64,000 bases of DNA from Streptomyces ambofaciens ATCC 23877. GTDB taxonomy: Bacteria; Actinomycetota; Actinomycetes; Streptomycetales; Streptomycetaceae. Every line of letters begins with the position of its first letter. Positions within the stretch are counted from its first letter, which is position 1. Below the pieces are notes generated by a model. It was not told the DNA's origin. It ran no database searches and saw only the letters and a program-made list of their open reading frames with translations. Below are positions 45,746 to 54,377 of this stretch, one piece after another. The stretch is from positions 7,117,001 through 7,181,000 of the forward strand of contig NZ_CP012382.1 of assembly GCF_001267885.1 (NCBI RefSeq). The letters run 5' to 3'. The position numbers were made by a program, and so were the translations under genes.

Positions 45746-46237
45746 GTGAGCGACGCCAAGAGGCCTCCGGTGGCCGTGTTCGACCTGGACAACACCCTCG
45801 CCGACACCGCGCACCGGCAGCGGTTCCTGGAGCGCCGGCCGCGTGACTGGGACGCCTTCTTCGCCGCCGCGCCCCACGACCGGCCGCTCGCGGAGGGCAT
45901 CGCGCTGGTGCGGGAGCACGCCGAGGACTGCGGGATCGTCTACCTGACCGGGCGGCCCGAGCGCTGTCGGCGCGACACGCTCGACTGGCTGGCCGCGCAC
46001 GGGCTGCCGGCGGGGCCCGTGCACATGCGGGGCAACGCCGACCGCCGGCCCGCCCGGCGCACCAAGCTGGAGATCCTGCGACGGCTCGCGCGCACCCACG
46101 AGGTCCGGGTCCTCGTGGACGACGACGAACTGGTCTGCGACGACGCCGAACGCGCCGGCTTCACCGTCGTCCGGGCACGCTGGGCGGCCCGGTCGGCTCA
46201 GCTGCGCATCGCGCAGGAGCGCGAGGGCCGCACCTGA
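45746..46237 (+). CDS. HAD-superfamily phosphatase-like protein
   Basis: 163-residue HAD hydrolase. Motif I is VFDLDNTLAD (nucleophile D13, acid D15), motif II the T of VYLTGRPE, motif III a Lys in RRTKLEIL, motif IV VLVDDDELV. The compact size and the short cap resemble polynucleotide 5'-kinase-type 3'-phosphatases and swiss-army-knife acid phosphatases; the substrate could be a nucleotide end. Probably leaderless. Confidence 0.82.
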   Translation: MSDAKRPPVAVFDLDNTLADTAHRQRFLERRPRDWDAFFAAAPHDRPLAEGIALVREHAEDCGIVYLTGRPERCRRDTLDWLAAHGLPAGPVHMRGNADRRPARRTKLEILRRLARTHEVRVLVDDDELVCDDAERAGFTVVRARWAARSAQLRIAQEREGRT

Positions 46238-46276
46238 CCGTCCGGACGGGCCGGGAGCGGGGCGCCTCCCTCGCCG

Positions 46277-46492
46277 TCAGTCCGACTCCTCCAGGCGGAA
46301 GCCGAGCTTCAGGCCGACCTGCCAATGTGCGACGACCCCTTCCTCGATCTGGCCGCGCACCTGGGTCACCTCGAACCAGTCCAGGTTGCGCAGCGTCTGC
46401 GAGGCGCGGGTGATGCCGTTGCGAACGGCCTGGTCGACGCCGTCGGGCGAGGTGCCGACGATCTCGGTGACCCGGTAGGTGTGGTTCGACAT
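46277..46492 (-). CDS. dodecin (flavin-binding dodecamer)
   Basis: 71-residue protein starting MSNHTYRVTEIVGTSPDGVD, with RGQIEEGVVAHWQVGLKLGF near the end. These are the dodecin signatures, including the Trp that stacks on flavin. Dodecins store riboflavin/FMN or CoA as hollow 12-mers in the cytoplasm. It is a single gene and the length is exact for the family. Confidence 0.93.
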   Translation of the reverse strand: MSNHTYRVTEIVGTSPDGVDQAVRNGITRASQTLRNLDWFEVTQVRGQIEEGVVAHWQVGLKLGFRLEESD

Positions 46493-46595
46493 GCGGGTGC
46501 TCCCTTCCGCGGGGCAGCGTGTGCCGTACGTCACTCCACCGTGCCCCAAGCGGCGGCGGAGCGCGAGACGTCGGCGGCCGGGCCGCGCCACCCCC

Positions 46596-46624
46596 TTGAC
46601 CTCCGCATTGGTCCATACCAAAAT
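46596..46624 (+). promoter_or_regulatory. promoter with embedded DasR-like operator for the sugar-binding lipoprotein
   Basis: TTGACC at 46596 and CAAAAT at 46619, spacer 17 bp. The spacer contains TTGGT-CCAT-ACCAA (46608-46621), close to the GntR-family dre core TGGTCTAGACCA. A bound repressor would block the polymerase directly. The leader is about 107 nt. Confidence 0.6.
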
Positions 46625-46737
46625 CTCAGACACCCGTTCGAGCCTCGGAGCTCGATCCCCCCACGTCGGGTCTCCCTTCGCGTGCGCAGGACCTTCCTGT
46701 CCGCTCCGCCCCTGTCCGTCAGACAGAAGGACCCCTC

Positions 46738-48000
46738 GTGAGACGTCGCCTGCTCGCCCTTGTCTGCGTGTCCGCCTCCCTGCTCAGCGGCTGCGGCCTG
46801 GCGTCGCAGGAGGGGGGCGGCGAGCGGCGCACCGTCACCGTGTGGCTGATGAAGGACAGCGCCTCGCAGGACTTCCTGCGCCGGTTCACCGAGGACTTCG
46901 AGCGGGAGCACTCCGGTTACGACCTCGACATCCGGATACAGGAGTGGACCGGGATCGGCGACAAGGTGCAGACCGCCCTGAAGGCCGACGGCACGGACGG
47001 TCCCGACGTCGTCGAGGTCGGCAACACCCAGGTCCCGCAGTACGCGGAGGGCGGCCGGTTGCAGGACCTGACGCTGGAGTCGATGCGCGACTGGGGCATC
47101 CGCGACTGGCTGCCCGGTCTCGCCGAACCGGGACAGTGGCTGTCCCAGCAGTTCGGCATCCCCTGGTACGCCGCCAACCGCGTGGTCATCTACCGCAAGG
47201 ACCTGTTCGAGCAGGCCGGCATCACCGAGCCGCCCCGCACCCGCGAGGAGTGGCTCACCGCCACCGAAGCGCTGGACTCGGTCGCCGACCAGGGCATCTA
47301 CCTGGCCGGCCAGGACTGGTACACGCTGTCCGGATTCATCTGGGACGAGGGCGGCGAGCTGGCCACGCAGAACGGCGGGGTCTGGACGGGCGCCCTGGAC
47401 TCCGAGGCCGCCCTGCGCGGTATGGACTTCTACCGCGAGTTGCAGGCGCTGGGCGACGGCCCCGTCGACGCCGACGAGGAACACCCGCCGCAGGCCGGCG
47501 TGTTCGCCCAGGGGCGCGTCGCGCAGATCGTCGCGGTGCCCGGGCTCGCCCGGTCCATCGTGCGCGAGAACCCCGAACTCGAGGACAAGCTGGGCTTCTT
47601 CCCGGTGCCGGGCAAGAGCGCCGACAAGCCCGGTGCCGTCTTCACCGGCGGCTCCGACCTCGTCGTCCCGAAGAACACCGACCAGCGGGAGGGCGCCCTC
47701 GCCGTGGTGGAGGCACTCGTGGGCACCAAGTGGAACACCGAGCTGGCCCGCACCATGAACTACGTGCCGAACAAGAAGTCCCTCGCCAAGGCCGTCGCGG
47801 GCGAGGAAGGGGTCGCCGCCATGGCGGCCGGCGCCGCGCAGGGACGGGCGACCCCCGGCACGCCCCGGTGGGGCGCGGTCGAGGCGGACAACCCGATCAA
47901 GGACTACATGACGAAGGTGCTCACCGGGGCCGACGCGGAGTCGGAGGCCGCGCGGGCCTCCGACCGCATCACCGGACTGCTGGACCTCGACGCGGGCTGA
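46738..48000 (+). CDS. ABC transporter sugar-binding lipoprotein (orphan)
   Basis: 420-residue family-1 extracellular solute-binding protein. The lipobox is L16-S-G-C19. The mature part begins RRTVTVWLMKD and has the two-lobe SBP pattern (ALKADGTDGPDVVEVGNTQVPQYAEGG, then NRVVIYRKDLFEQAGITEPPRTREEWL, then FFPVPGKSADKPGAVFTGGSDLVV). It is related to binding proteins for N-acetylglucosamine, chitobiose or other oligosaccharides. No permease or ATPase genes adjoin; it may use permeases elsewhere and a shared MsiK ATPase. The DasR-like promoter site supports an amino-sugar or oligosaccharide ligand. Confidence 0.87.
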   Translation: MRRRLLALVCVSASLLSGCGLASQEGGGERRTVTVWLMKDSASQDFLRRFTEDFEREHSGYDLDIRIQEWTGIGDKVQTALKADGTDGPDVVEVGNTQVPQYAEGGRLQDLTLESMRDWGIRDWLPGLAEPGQWLSQQFGIPWYAANRVVIYRKDLFEQAGITEPPRTREEWLTATEALDSVADQGIYLAGQDWYTLSGFIWDEGGELATQNGGVWTGALDSEAALRGMDFYRELQALGDGPVDADEEHPPQAGVFAQGRVAQIVAVPGLARSIVRENPELEDKLGFFPVPGKSADKPGAVFTGGSDLVVPKNTDQREGALAVVEALVGTKWNTELARTMNYVPNKKSLAKAVAGEEGVAAMAAGAAQGRATPGTPRWGAVEADNPIKDYMTKVLTGADAESEAARASDRITGLLDLDAG

Positions 48001-48034
48001 CGCCCGGCGCGCGCGGACCCTCACCCCGCGGTGC

Positions 48035-48997
48035 TCAGCGCACCGTGCTCAGCGACAGCGCGAAACGGTCCTCGCCGTCCGTCCACCAGTGGGCCAGCTC
48101 CAGACCCGCCGCGGCCAGTTCGGCGCGTACGCCCTCCCGCCGGAACTTCGCGGACACCTCGGTGCGCAACTCCTCCCCGTCCGCGAAGTCCACGGCCAGG
48201 TCGAGCGCCTGGACCTTGACCGTCTGCGCGGCGCGCGAGCGCAACCGCATCTCGATCCACTCCCGTTCGGCGTTCCACACCGCCACGTGCTCGAAGGCGG
48301 CGGGCGCGAAGTCGGCTCCCAGCTCCCGGTTGATCACGGACAGCACGTTCCTGTTGAAGGCGGCGGTCACCCCGGCCGCGTCGTCGTACGCCCGGACCAG
48401 CACCCGTTCGTCCTTGACGAGGTCGGTGCCCAGCAGCAGCGCGTCGCCGGGGGAGAGCAGGGCGCGTACGGCGGTCAGGAACGCGGCGCGTTCGCCGGGC
48501 AGCAGGTTGCCGAGCGTGCCGCCGAGGAACGCCACCAACCGGGGGCCCGGCGTCCCGGGCAGCGTCAGCCCTCCCGTGAAGTCGGCGATCAGCGCGTGCA
48601 CCTCGAGGTCCGGCCGTTCGGCGACGAGCGCCTCCCCGGCCTGGGTGAGCGCGCTCTCGCTGACGTCGACCGGCACGTAGGCGCGCAGACCGGTCAGCGC
48701 GTCGAGCAGGAACCGGGTCTTCTCAGATGAACCGGAGCCCAGCTCCACCAGGGTGCGGGCGCCGGTCGCCGCCGCGATCTCGCCGGCCCGGTCGACGAGG
48801 ATCTCCCGCTCGGCACGGGTCGGGTAGTACTCCGGCAGTGCGGTGATCTCCTCGAACAGCTCGCTGCCCCGCGCGTCGTAGAACCACTTGGGCGGCAGCC
48901 ACTTGGGCGTGCTCGTCAGGCCCGCCAGGACGTCGGCGCGCAGGGCGGCGTCCGTGGCGTCCTCGGGCAGCGTGCGGGTGAGGCGGAACGGGCTCAC
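48035..48997 (-). CDS. egtD: L-histidine N-alpha-methyltransferase (ergothioneine step 1)
   Basis: 320-residue SAM enzyme making hercynine by trimethylating histidine. The SAM loop [17 protein letters not shown] (about 87-103) and the family segments [26 protein letters not shown] and [11 protein letters not shown] are present; the His-binding part is [27 protein letters not shown]. The GTG overlaps the egtC stop by 4 bp. It is the last gene of egtABCD and converges on the sugar-binding gene. Confidence 0.94.
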   Translation of the reverse strand: MSPFRLTRTLPEDATDAALRADVLAGLTSTPKWLPPKWFYDARGSELFEEITALPEYYPTRAEREILVDRAGEIAAATGARTLVELGSGSSEKTRFLLDALTGLRAYVPVDVSESALTQAGEALVAERPDLEVHALIADFTGGLTLPGTPGPRLVAFLGGTLGNLLPGERAAFLTAVRALLSPGDALLLGTDLVKDERVLVRAYDDAAGVTAAFNRNVLSVINRELGADFAPAAFEHVAVWNAEREWIEMRLRSRAAQTVKVQALDLAVDFADGEELRTEVSAKFRREGVRAELAAAGLELAHWWTDGEDRFALSLSTVR

Positions 48998-49794
48998 GTA
49001 CGGGGCTCCTTCGGGGAGACGAAAGCGTCGGCGACGGCGTTGCCGCCCGGGTCCTTGAGCGGGGTGAGCTGCACGTCCGTGCGGCTCGCCGTGAGCAGGG
49101 TGCGGTCGGGGACCTCCTGCCAGTGCGGGTCGTCGTCGTACGGCTCCGAGGCGACGACGGTGCCGCCGCCGGGGCGGGTCAGGTACCACAGGGTGTCGCC
49201 CCAGGTGGTGGCCGTGACGGTGGCGCCGTCGGTGAGCAGCAGGTTGAGCCGGGAGGCGGGGGCCGCCGCGGCGACCTCCAGCACCGTCTCGGCCAGCGCC
49301 CGGCCCCCGTCGTCCCCGGCACGCAGCCGCGCCAGCACCAGCGCCCACACGAGCGCCGAGTCGTTGCGGGCCTCCAGCGCCAGCAGGTCCTCCGGCGGCA
49401 GCGTCCCGGCCACCCGCGCCAGCGACCCGGGCCACTGCGCCACGGCTCCGTTGTGGCTGAACAGCCAGGTCCCCGCGGCGAACGGCGCCGCCGCGGCCTC
49501 CGCGTCCGCACCCGAGAGCGTGGCGTCCCGCACGGCGGCGAGGAGAGCGCCGGCGCGCACGACCCGGGCCAGGTCGGCGAACGACTGGTCCGCCCAGATG
49601 GGCCCGGCCCGGCGGTACCGGGCCGGCACCGGGTCGCCCTCGGCGTACCAGCCGACGCCGAACCCGTCGGCGTTGACCGTGCCGTACCGCTGGTGCCGCG
49701 GCGCCCAGGACTGGCGGTACAGGCCGTGCGGCGGCGTCACCAGGAGCCGGCCGAGCGGTTCCTCGGGGCCCGTGTAGGCCAGGTGACGGCACAT
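48994..49794 (-). CDS. egtC: gamma-glutamyl-hercynylcysteine sulfoxide amidohydrolase
   Basis: 266-residue class II amidotransferase-fold enzyme removing the gamma-glutamyl group. The N-terminal nucleophile is Cys2 in MCRHLAYTG, exposed after Met removal. [10 protein letters not shown] and [14 protein letters not shown] are substrate-loop segments. The ATG overlaps the egtB stop by one base. Confidence 0.94.
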   Translation of the reverse strand: MCRHLAYTGPEEPLGRLLVTPPHGLYRQSWAPRHQRYGTVNADGFGVGWYAEGDPVPARYRRAGPIWADQSFADLARVVRAGALLAAVRDATLSGADAEAAAAPFAAGTWLFSHNGAVAQWPGSLARVAGTLPPEDLLALEARNDSALVWALVLARLRAGDDGGRALAETVLEVAAAAPASRLNLLLTDGATVTATTWGDTLWYLTRPGGGTVVASEPYDDDPHWQEVPDRTLLTASRTDVQLTPLKDPGGNAVADAFVSPKEPRT

Positions 49795-51149
49795 CAGGAG
49801 GCCTCCACCGAACGGGCGGTACGGAAACCGGAGAAGATCTGCCGCCGGGTCGGATAGTCCCAGTTGCGGAACGTGCCCCGGCAGGCCACCGCGTCCACGG
49901 CGAACGAACCGCCGCGCAGCACCTTGTACTCCGGCCCGAAGAACACCTCCGAGTACTCCTTGTACGGGAACGCCTCGAAGCCCGGGTACGGGGTGAAGTC
50001 GCTCGACGTCCACTCCCACACGTCGCCGATCAACTGCCGTATCCCGAGCGGTGACTCCCCCGCCGGGTAGCTGCCGGCGGGAGCCGGGCGCAGGTGCCGC
50101 TGCCCGAGGTTGGCGTGTTCCGGGCCCGGGTCCGCGTCTCCCCACGGGTAGCGGGCCGTGCGGTCACCGGCCGGGTCGTGGCGGGCGGCCTTCTCCCACT
50201 CGGCCTCGGTGGGCAGCCGCCGCCCGGCCCAGCGGGCGTAGGCGTCCGCCTCGTACCAGCACACGTGCACCACCGGCTCGTCGGCCGGTACGACCTCGGT
50301 GACGCCGAAGCGGCGGCGCAGCCACTGCCCGCCGTCACGGCGCCAGAACAGCGGGGCGGTGAGGGAGTGCCGGCGGACGTGGTCCCAGCCCGCCGGGGCC
50401 CACCAGCGCGGGTCGTCGTAGCCGCCGTCGTCGATGAACGCCTGGTAGGCGCCGTTGGTCACCGGCGTGGTGTCGAGGTGGAACGGCGCCACCTCGCGGC
50501 GGTGCGCGGGGCGTTCGTTGTCCAGGGCCCACGGCTCGGTCGAGGTGCCCATCGTGAACGGCCCGCCGGGCACCAGGACCTCCGCCGGGCCGGTGAACAG
50601 CGGCACGGGCTCCGGGTCCGGGGCGATCAGGGCCTGGGGCCCCTTGCGGAGCTGATGGGTGATCAGCATGGTCTCGTCGTGCTGCTGCTCGTGCTGGGCG
50701 ATCATCCCGAAGGCGAAGCCCGCCTCGGTCAGCCTCGTCCCGTGGAACGCGGCGCCCTCCAGCACGTCCAGCGCACGGGCGCGGACGTCGGCCGCGTACC
50801 GGCGGGCCTCCGCGGGCGACAGGAGCGGCAGCCGGGGCCGCTCGGCGCGCGGATGCTCGAAAGCGTCGTACAGGCTGTCGATCTCGGGCCGTATCGCCTC
50901 CTGCCCGCCGACGGCGCGCAGCAGCCACTGCTCCTCCTGGTTGCCGATGTGCGCCAGGTCCCACACCAGCGGGGACATCAGCGGCGACACCTGGCCGGTC
51001 AGGTCGGGGCCCTCCACGCAGCTGGTCAGCAGCGTCGTACGGTCACGGGCGGTGACGAGCGTGGCCAGGGCCCGCTCGCGCAGGGTCCCGGCGTCGACGG
51101 CCCCCCCGGCGGCGGTGTCGGTGGCGGTCTCCATGGCGGGGTCGGTCAT
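49794..51149 (-). CDS. egtB: hercynine oxygenase (sulfoxide synthase)
   Basis: 451-residue non-haem iron enzyme joining hercynine and gamma-glutamylcysteine with O2. The N-terminal DinB-like domain carries the three iron ligands H67 ([10 protein letters not shown]), H153 and H157 ([11 protein letters not shown]). The C-terminal FGE-sulfatase-type domain ([22 protein letters not shown], then [14 protein letters not shown] and [15 protein letters not shown]) completes it. ATG 51149 overlaps the egtA stop. Confidence 0.95.
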   Translation of the reverse strand: MTDPAMETATDTAAGGAVDAGTLRERALATLVTARDRTTLLTSCVEGPDLTGQVSPLMSPLVWDLAHIGNQEEQWLLRAVGGQEAIRPEIDSLYDAFEHPRAERPRLPLLSPAEARRYAADVRARALDVLEGAAFHGTRLTEAGFAFGMIAQHEQQHDETMLITHQLRKGPQALIAPDPEPVPLFTGPAEVLVPGGPFTMGTSTEPWALDNERPAHRREVAPFHLDTTPVTNGAYQAFIDDGGYDDPRWWAPAGWDHVRRHSLTAPLFWRRDGGQWLRRRFGVTEVVPADEPVVHVCWYEADAYARWAGRRLPTEAEWEKAARHDPAGDRTARYPWGDADPGPEHANLGQRHLRPAPAGSYPAGESPLGIRQLIGDVWEWTSSDFTPYPGFEAFPYKEYSEVFFGPEYKVLRGGSFAVDAVACRGTFRNWDYPTRRQIFSGFRTARSVEAS

Positions 51150-52447
51150 GGGCGGGTCTCCCTCCCGTGCGGGCCACGGCTCGCGCCGTCCGGCATGTCC
51201 AGCAGATCGTCGGCGGGGCAACGGCCCCTGCGCACGTAGCGCTCCAGATGCCCCGCGACGGCGTCGGTGACCTCGGTGGTGGCGCCGAGCCGGGGCAGGG
51301 CGGCGAGCGCCGCCTCGAAGCAGGTGACGGCCGCCTCGCGCAGCTCCGGATCGGTGAGGGCGTCGCGGGCCGCGTCCTCGTACAGCGGGTTGTGCGGGGC
51401 GGGCCGGCCGAGGGTGCGTTCGGTGAGGGGCTTCACGGCCCGGTAGGCGGTCTCGGTGGCCTCCGGGTCGTCGAACAGCGCCGCCGTCACGGCGAGCGGC
51501 ACCCTCCAGCCGTCGTCCCCGGGCTGCGCGTCGATCATGCGCAGTTCCAGGTGGCCGCGCGGTCTGACCGGCGGGAACAGCGTGGTCAGGTGGTAGTCGA
51601 GATCCTCCAGGGTCGGCGGTCGCGGCCTCCCGCTCCTGATCCACTCCCGGAAGGTCAGGCCCTCCGGCACGTCCCAGGGACCGCCGTCCCTGCGGACGCA
51701 CATCACCGGCGCGTCCAGGACGTGCCGGGTCCAGGTGCCGCGCGGGTCGGTGTCCAGCGCGGGGCCGCCCGCCCGGCCGGGGCCGATCTGGGCCCACCGC
51801 AGCTGCCGGGTGGACCGCCAGCCGGTGAGCCGGCCGCCGGCCAGCGGGGAGTTGGCGAACGCGGCCAGCAGGACCGCGCCGAGCTGGTGGGCCAGCCACC
51901 ACCGGCGCACATGACCGAGCGGGCCGGGCTCCTCGTGCCCGGCGTCCAGGCACACCTGCACGGAGGCGGAGGTGCACATCATGTAGCGGCCGGCCGGGCC
52001 GCCGCGGTCGAGGCAGGCCTCCATGGCGTCGTACCGCGGCTGCCGCAGGAAGCGGCGCGGCACCTGCCAGGGGTCGTGGCCGAGGCCGACGAGGCCGAGA
52101 CCGTCCTCACGCAGGACGGCGCGGACGGCGGCGAGGTCGGCGGAGACGGTGTCGACGCACTCCGTCAGGGAGGCGGCGGGGAGCGAACTCAGCTCCAGCT
52201 GGCCGCCGGGTTCCACGGTCAGCGCGGACCTCAGGGGCACGGCCCGCAGAGCGGTGTAGACCGCGTCGAGCCGTTCGGGGGAGACGGGGAGCCGCGGCTC
52301 GCGCAGCTCGTGGACGAGCCATTCCACCTCGACGCCGAGGCGCGTCGGTGGGCCGGTCTTGAAGCAGATGCCGTGGACCAGCGCCTCGACCTCGGCTTCG
52401 GTGGCAGTGGTGCGTGGCCGGGTACAGCCACTTACCGTATCGGACAT
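51146..52447 (-). CDS. egtA: glutamate-cysteine ligase for ergothioneine synthesis
   Basis: 433-residue GCS2-type ligase making gamma-glutamylcysteine for EgtB. Family marks are GVEVEWLVHEL (about 38-48), VEPGGQLELSSLPA (metal/Glu binding), GRYMMCTSASVQVCLDAG, and ARPRGHLELRMIDAQPGDD-like residues near 320. It is the first gene of the operon, with AGGAGG 8 nt upstream of the ATG. No egtE (C-S lyase) is in the window. Confidence 0.93.
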   Translation of the reverse strand: MSDTVSGCTRPRTTATEAEVEALVHGICFKTGPPTRLGVEVEWLVHELREPRLPVSPERLDAVYTALRAVPLRSALTVEPGGQLELSSLPAASLTECVDTVSADLAAVRAVLREDGLGLVGLGHDPWQVPRRFLRQPRYDAMEACLDRGGPAGRYMMCTSASVQVCLDAGHEEPGPLGHVRRWWLAHQLGAVLLAAFANSPLAGGRLTGWRSTRQLRWAQIGPGRAGGPALDTDPRGTWTRHVLDAPVMCVRRDGGPWDVPEGLTFREWIRSGRPRPPTLEDLDYHLTTLFPPVRPRGHLELRMIDAQPGDDGWRVPLAVTAALFDDPEATETAYRAVKPLTERTLGRPAPHNPLYEDAARDALTDPELREAAVTCFEAALAALPRLGATTEVTDAVAGHLERYVRRGRCPADDLLDMPDGASRGPHGRETRP

Positions 52448-52676
52448 GTCGGGATCCTCCTGGGGGTTCCATCCATGCCACCGACCCGGTCGTGGTGGGC
52501 CGGGTCGGCACACTCGTCCCACCCAAGACCCTCGCGCCGCTCCGCACAAGGGTGCATATCGGGGCGTTTCCGCTCTGCGAACTCCGTGTCCCGTCCGTTT
52601 CCGGGGGATTCCCCCGTCGTTCCCCGGCCGGGAAACTCCGTTGCACCGCCCCACCAGCATCACCCAGGATTCCTCC

Positions 52677-52739
52677 ATGAGCACGACGGGGGAGACCGCG
52701 CGGCGCGCGGTCATGGCGTCCACGGGGGTGGCGCCATGA
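52677..52739 (+). CDS. 20-codon leader ORF coupled to the TIGR02452 gene
   Basis: An ATG 8 nt after AGGA opens MSTTGETARRAVMASTGVAP, whose TGA overlaps the next gene's ATG (ATGA). It may be a short leader peptide for translational coupling or just the tail of a longer spurious frame. It has no recognisable domain and sits in the divergent region next to egtA. Confidence 0.35.
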   Translation: MSTTGETARRAVMASTGVAP

Positions 52740-53581
52740 GCGCGCGCCTGCGGGGCATCGCACAGCAGACCGAGCAGATCGTGACGGCGGGGGCCTACCG
52801 CGCGCCCGACGGGAGCGAGGTGGCGATCGGGGCGGCGGTCGAGGCGGCACGGGCCGGCACGCGGCTGTACGGGCCGGAGCCGGTGGTGGTGCCCGCGTTC
52901 ACCCCGGTGCGGACGGACTTCGAGGTCACCGGCGAGAGCAGCCTGGAGGCCGCCCACCGCCTCGGCGACGAGGTCGCGGTCCTGAACTTCGCCTCCGCCC
53001 GGAACCCCGGCGGCGGCTACCTCAACGGCGCCCAGGCCCAGGAAGAGGCCCTGTGCCGGGCCTCCGCGCTCTACACCTGCCTGCTGCGGGCCCGCGAGTT
53101 CTACGACCACCACCGCGCCCACCGCGACCCGTTCTACACGGACCGCGTCATCCACTCGCCGGCCGTCCCCGTCTTCCGCGACGACCGAGGCCGCCTGCTG
53201 GATGAGCCGTACACCGCCGGCTTCCTCACGTCCCCCGCGCCCAACGCGGGCGTGGTGCTGCGCACGGCCCCGGAGCGCGCCGCCGGACTGCCCGCCGCCC
53301 TGGCCGTGCGCACCGAGCGGGTCCTCGAGACGGCGGCGGCCCAGGGGTACCGGACACTGGTGCTGGGCGCCTGGGGCTGCGGGGTGTTCCGCAACGACCC
53401 GGCACAGGTCGCCGGCGCCTTCCGGGCGCTGCTCGGGCCCGGCGGACGCTTCGCGGGCGCCTTCGAGCGGGTCACGTTCGGCATCCTGGACCGCACGCCG
53501 GGCGGCACGGTCCGGGAGGCGTTCGCGCGTGCCTTCCCGGAGGGGCGGCGGGGCGGCTCGGGGCCTCAACTCCAGCCGTAG
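52736..53581 (+). CDS. TIGR02452-family protein (macro/PARG-like fold)
   Basis: 281 residues. The hallmark segments are VAVLNFASARNPGGGYLNGAQAQEEALCRASALY (about 80-113, resembling the PARG ADP-ribose loop GGG-x6-8-Q-E-E), HSPAVPVFRDD, and GAWGCGVFRNDPAQVAGAF near 220. By fold these proteins are thought to act on ADP-ribose or related nucleotides; the true substrate is not known. The end overlaps by 16 bp with the convergent PemK-like gene. The start is coupled to a 20-codon ORF. Confidence 0.88.
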   Translation: MSARLRGIAQQTEQIVTAGAYRAPDGSEVAIGAAVEAARAGTRLYGPEPVVVPAFTPVRTDFEVTGESSLEAAHRLGDEVAVLNFASARNPGGGYLNGAQAQEEALCRASALYTCLLRAREFYDHHRAHRDPFYTDRVIHSPAVPVFRDDRGRLLDEPYTAGFLTSPAPNAGVVLRTAPERAAGLPAALAVRTERVLETAAAQGYRTLVLGAWGCGVFRNDPAQVAGAFRALLGPGGRFAGAFERVTFGILDRTPGGTVREAFARAFPEGRRGGSGPQLQP

Positions 53582-54012
53582 CGCTCCCGCAGCCGCTGCC
53601 GGACGAGGTTGAACCGCATCCGGTCCAGAGCGCAGGCCTCACGGCGCATGCCGGCGTCGTGCAGCCGCAGCACCCGGTCCACGTCGACCCAGGAGTCCCG
53701 TCCCGACCGGTCCCACGGCCCGCTCCCGATCGGCACCCAGTCGCGGTCCGCGACGTGCGGTTTGCTGGAGAGCGGCACGGCCAGCAGCGTGCCGGCCGCC
53801 TCGCGGGCCACGACGAGCACCGGTCGGTCCTTGCCCCGCCCGTCGTTCTCCTCGTAGGGCACCCACGTCCAGACGATCTCGCCGGGATCGGGGTCCCCGT
53901 CGTACGCGGGGGAGTACTCGGTACGCACCCGGCCCACGCTCCGGGGGTCGGCCCCGGTGGTGGCGGAGGGGCCGTGGCGGCCGGGAACGGTGTCGTTGCT
54001 GAAGGCGCTCAC
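53566..54012 (-). CDS. PemK/MazF-like protein
   Basis: 148-residue product with a CcdB/PemK fold. The typical opening is PGEIVWTWVPYEENDGRGKDRPVLVVAREAAGTLLAVPLSSK (about 48-90), followed by the SWVDVDRVLRLHDAGM region. MazF-type toxins cut mRNA, but this one has a 45-residue N-terminal extension, no antitoxin gene beside it, and is a common Streptomyces chromosomal type, so it may not be a toxin. The start is GTG at 54012 or 54036; neither has a ribosome site. Upstream lies a minisatellite. Confidence 0.75.
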   Translation of the reverse strand: MSAFSNDTVPGRHGPSATTGADPRSVGRVRTEYSPAYDGDPDPGEIVWTWVPYEENDGRGKDRPVLVVAREAAGTLLAVPLSSKPHVADRDWVPIGSGPWDRSGRDSWVDVDRVLRLHDAGMRREACALDRMRFNLVRQRLRERYGWS

Positions 54013-54090
54013 GGCCGTACCGTACGGGACGCGCACGAGCGGCCCGGCGGCCGGTCCGGTCCGGACCGGGCCGGGGATGCGGGCAGGGTG

Positions 54091-54240
54091 GTCGCGTGGG
54101 GATCGGGGCGGGGTGGTCGTGCGGGGATCCGGGCAGGCAGGTCGCGCGGGGATACGGGGAGGTCGTTGCGCGGGATACGGGGAGGTCGTGCGGGGATACG
54201 GGGAGGTCGTTGCGCGGGATACGGGGAGGTCGTGCGGGGG
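54091..54240. repeat. 21-25-bp minisatellite, about seven units
   Basis: Units open with GTCG at 54091, 54116, 54141, 54162, 54185, 54206 and 54229. The later ones alternate 21 and 23 bp and end in GGGATACGGGGAG. The array fills most of the space between the PemK-like and dehydrogenase genes; apparent reading frames through it are repeat artefacts. Confidence 0.9.
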
Positions 54241-54377
54241 TCAGGGCAGGAGACCGCGCGGGCCGGGCCGGCCGGGCCGATGCGCGCCGTCCGCGGCCGG
54301 GTGGCAGGCTGATCACCGCACCCCGCGCCGCCCGTGGACCCCGGCCGGCCACCGCACGAGGACAGAAAGCCGACGTC

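Noticed and set aside
53566..54012. Calling a complete toxin-antitoxin module at the PemK-like gene
   Set aside because: No small antitoxin gene lies upstream or downstream; upstream is a minisatellite and downstream a convergent gene.
54091..54240. Possible coding of a repetitive Arg/Pro/Asp protein through the minisatellite
   Set aside because: Frames persist only because unit lengths are near multiples of three; there is no start signal and no conserved flank.
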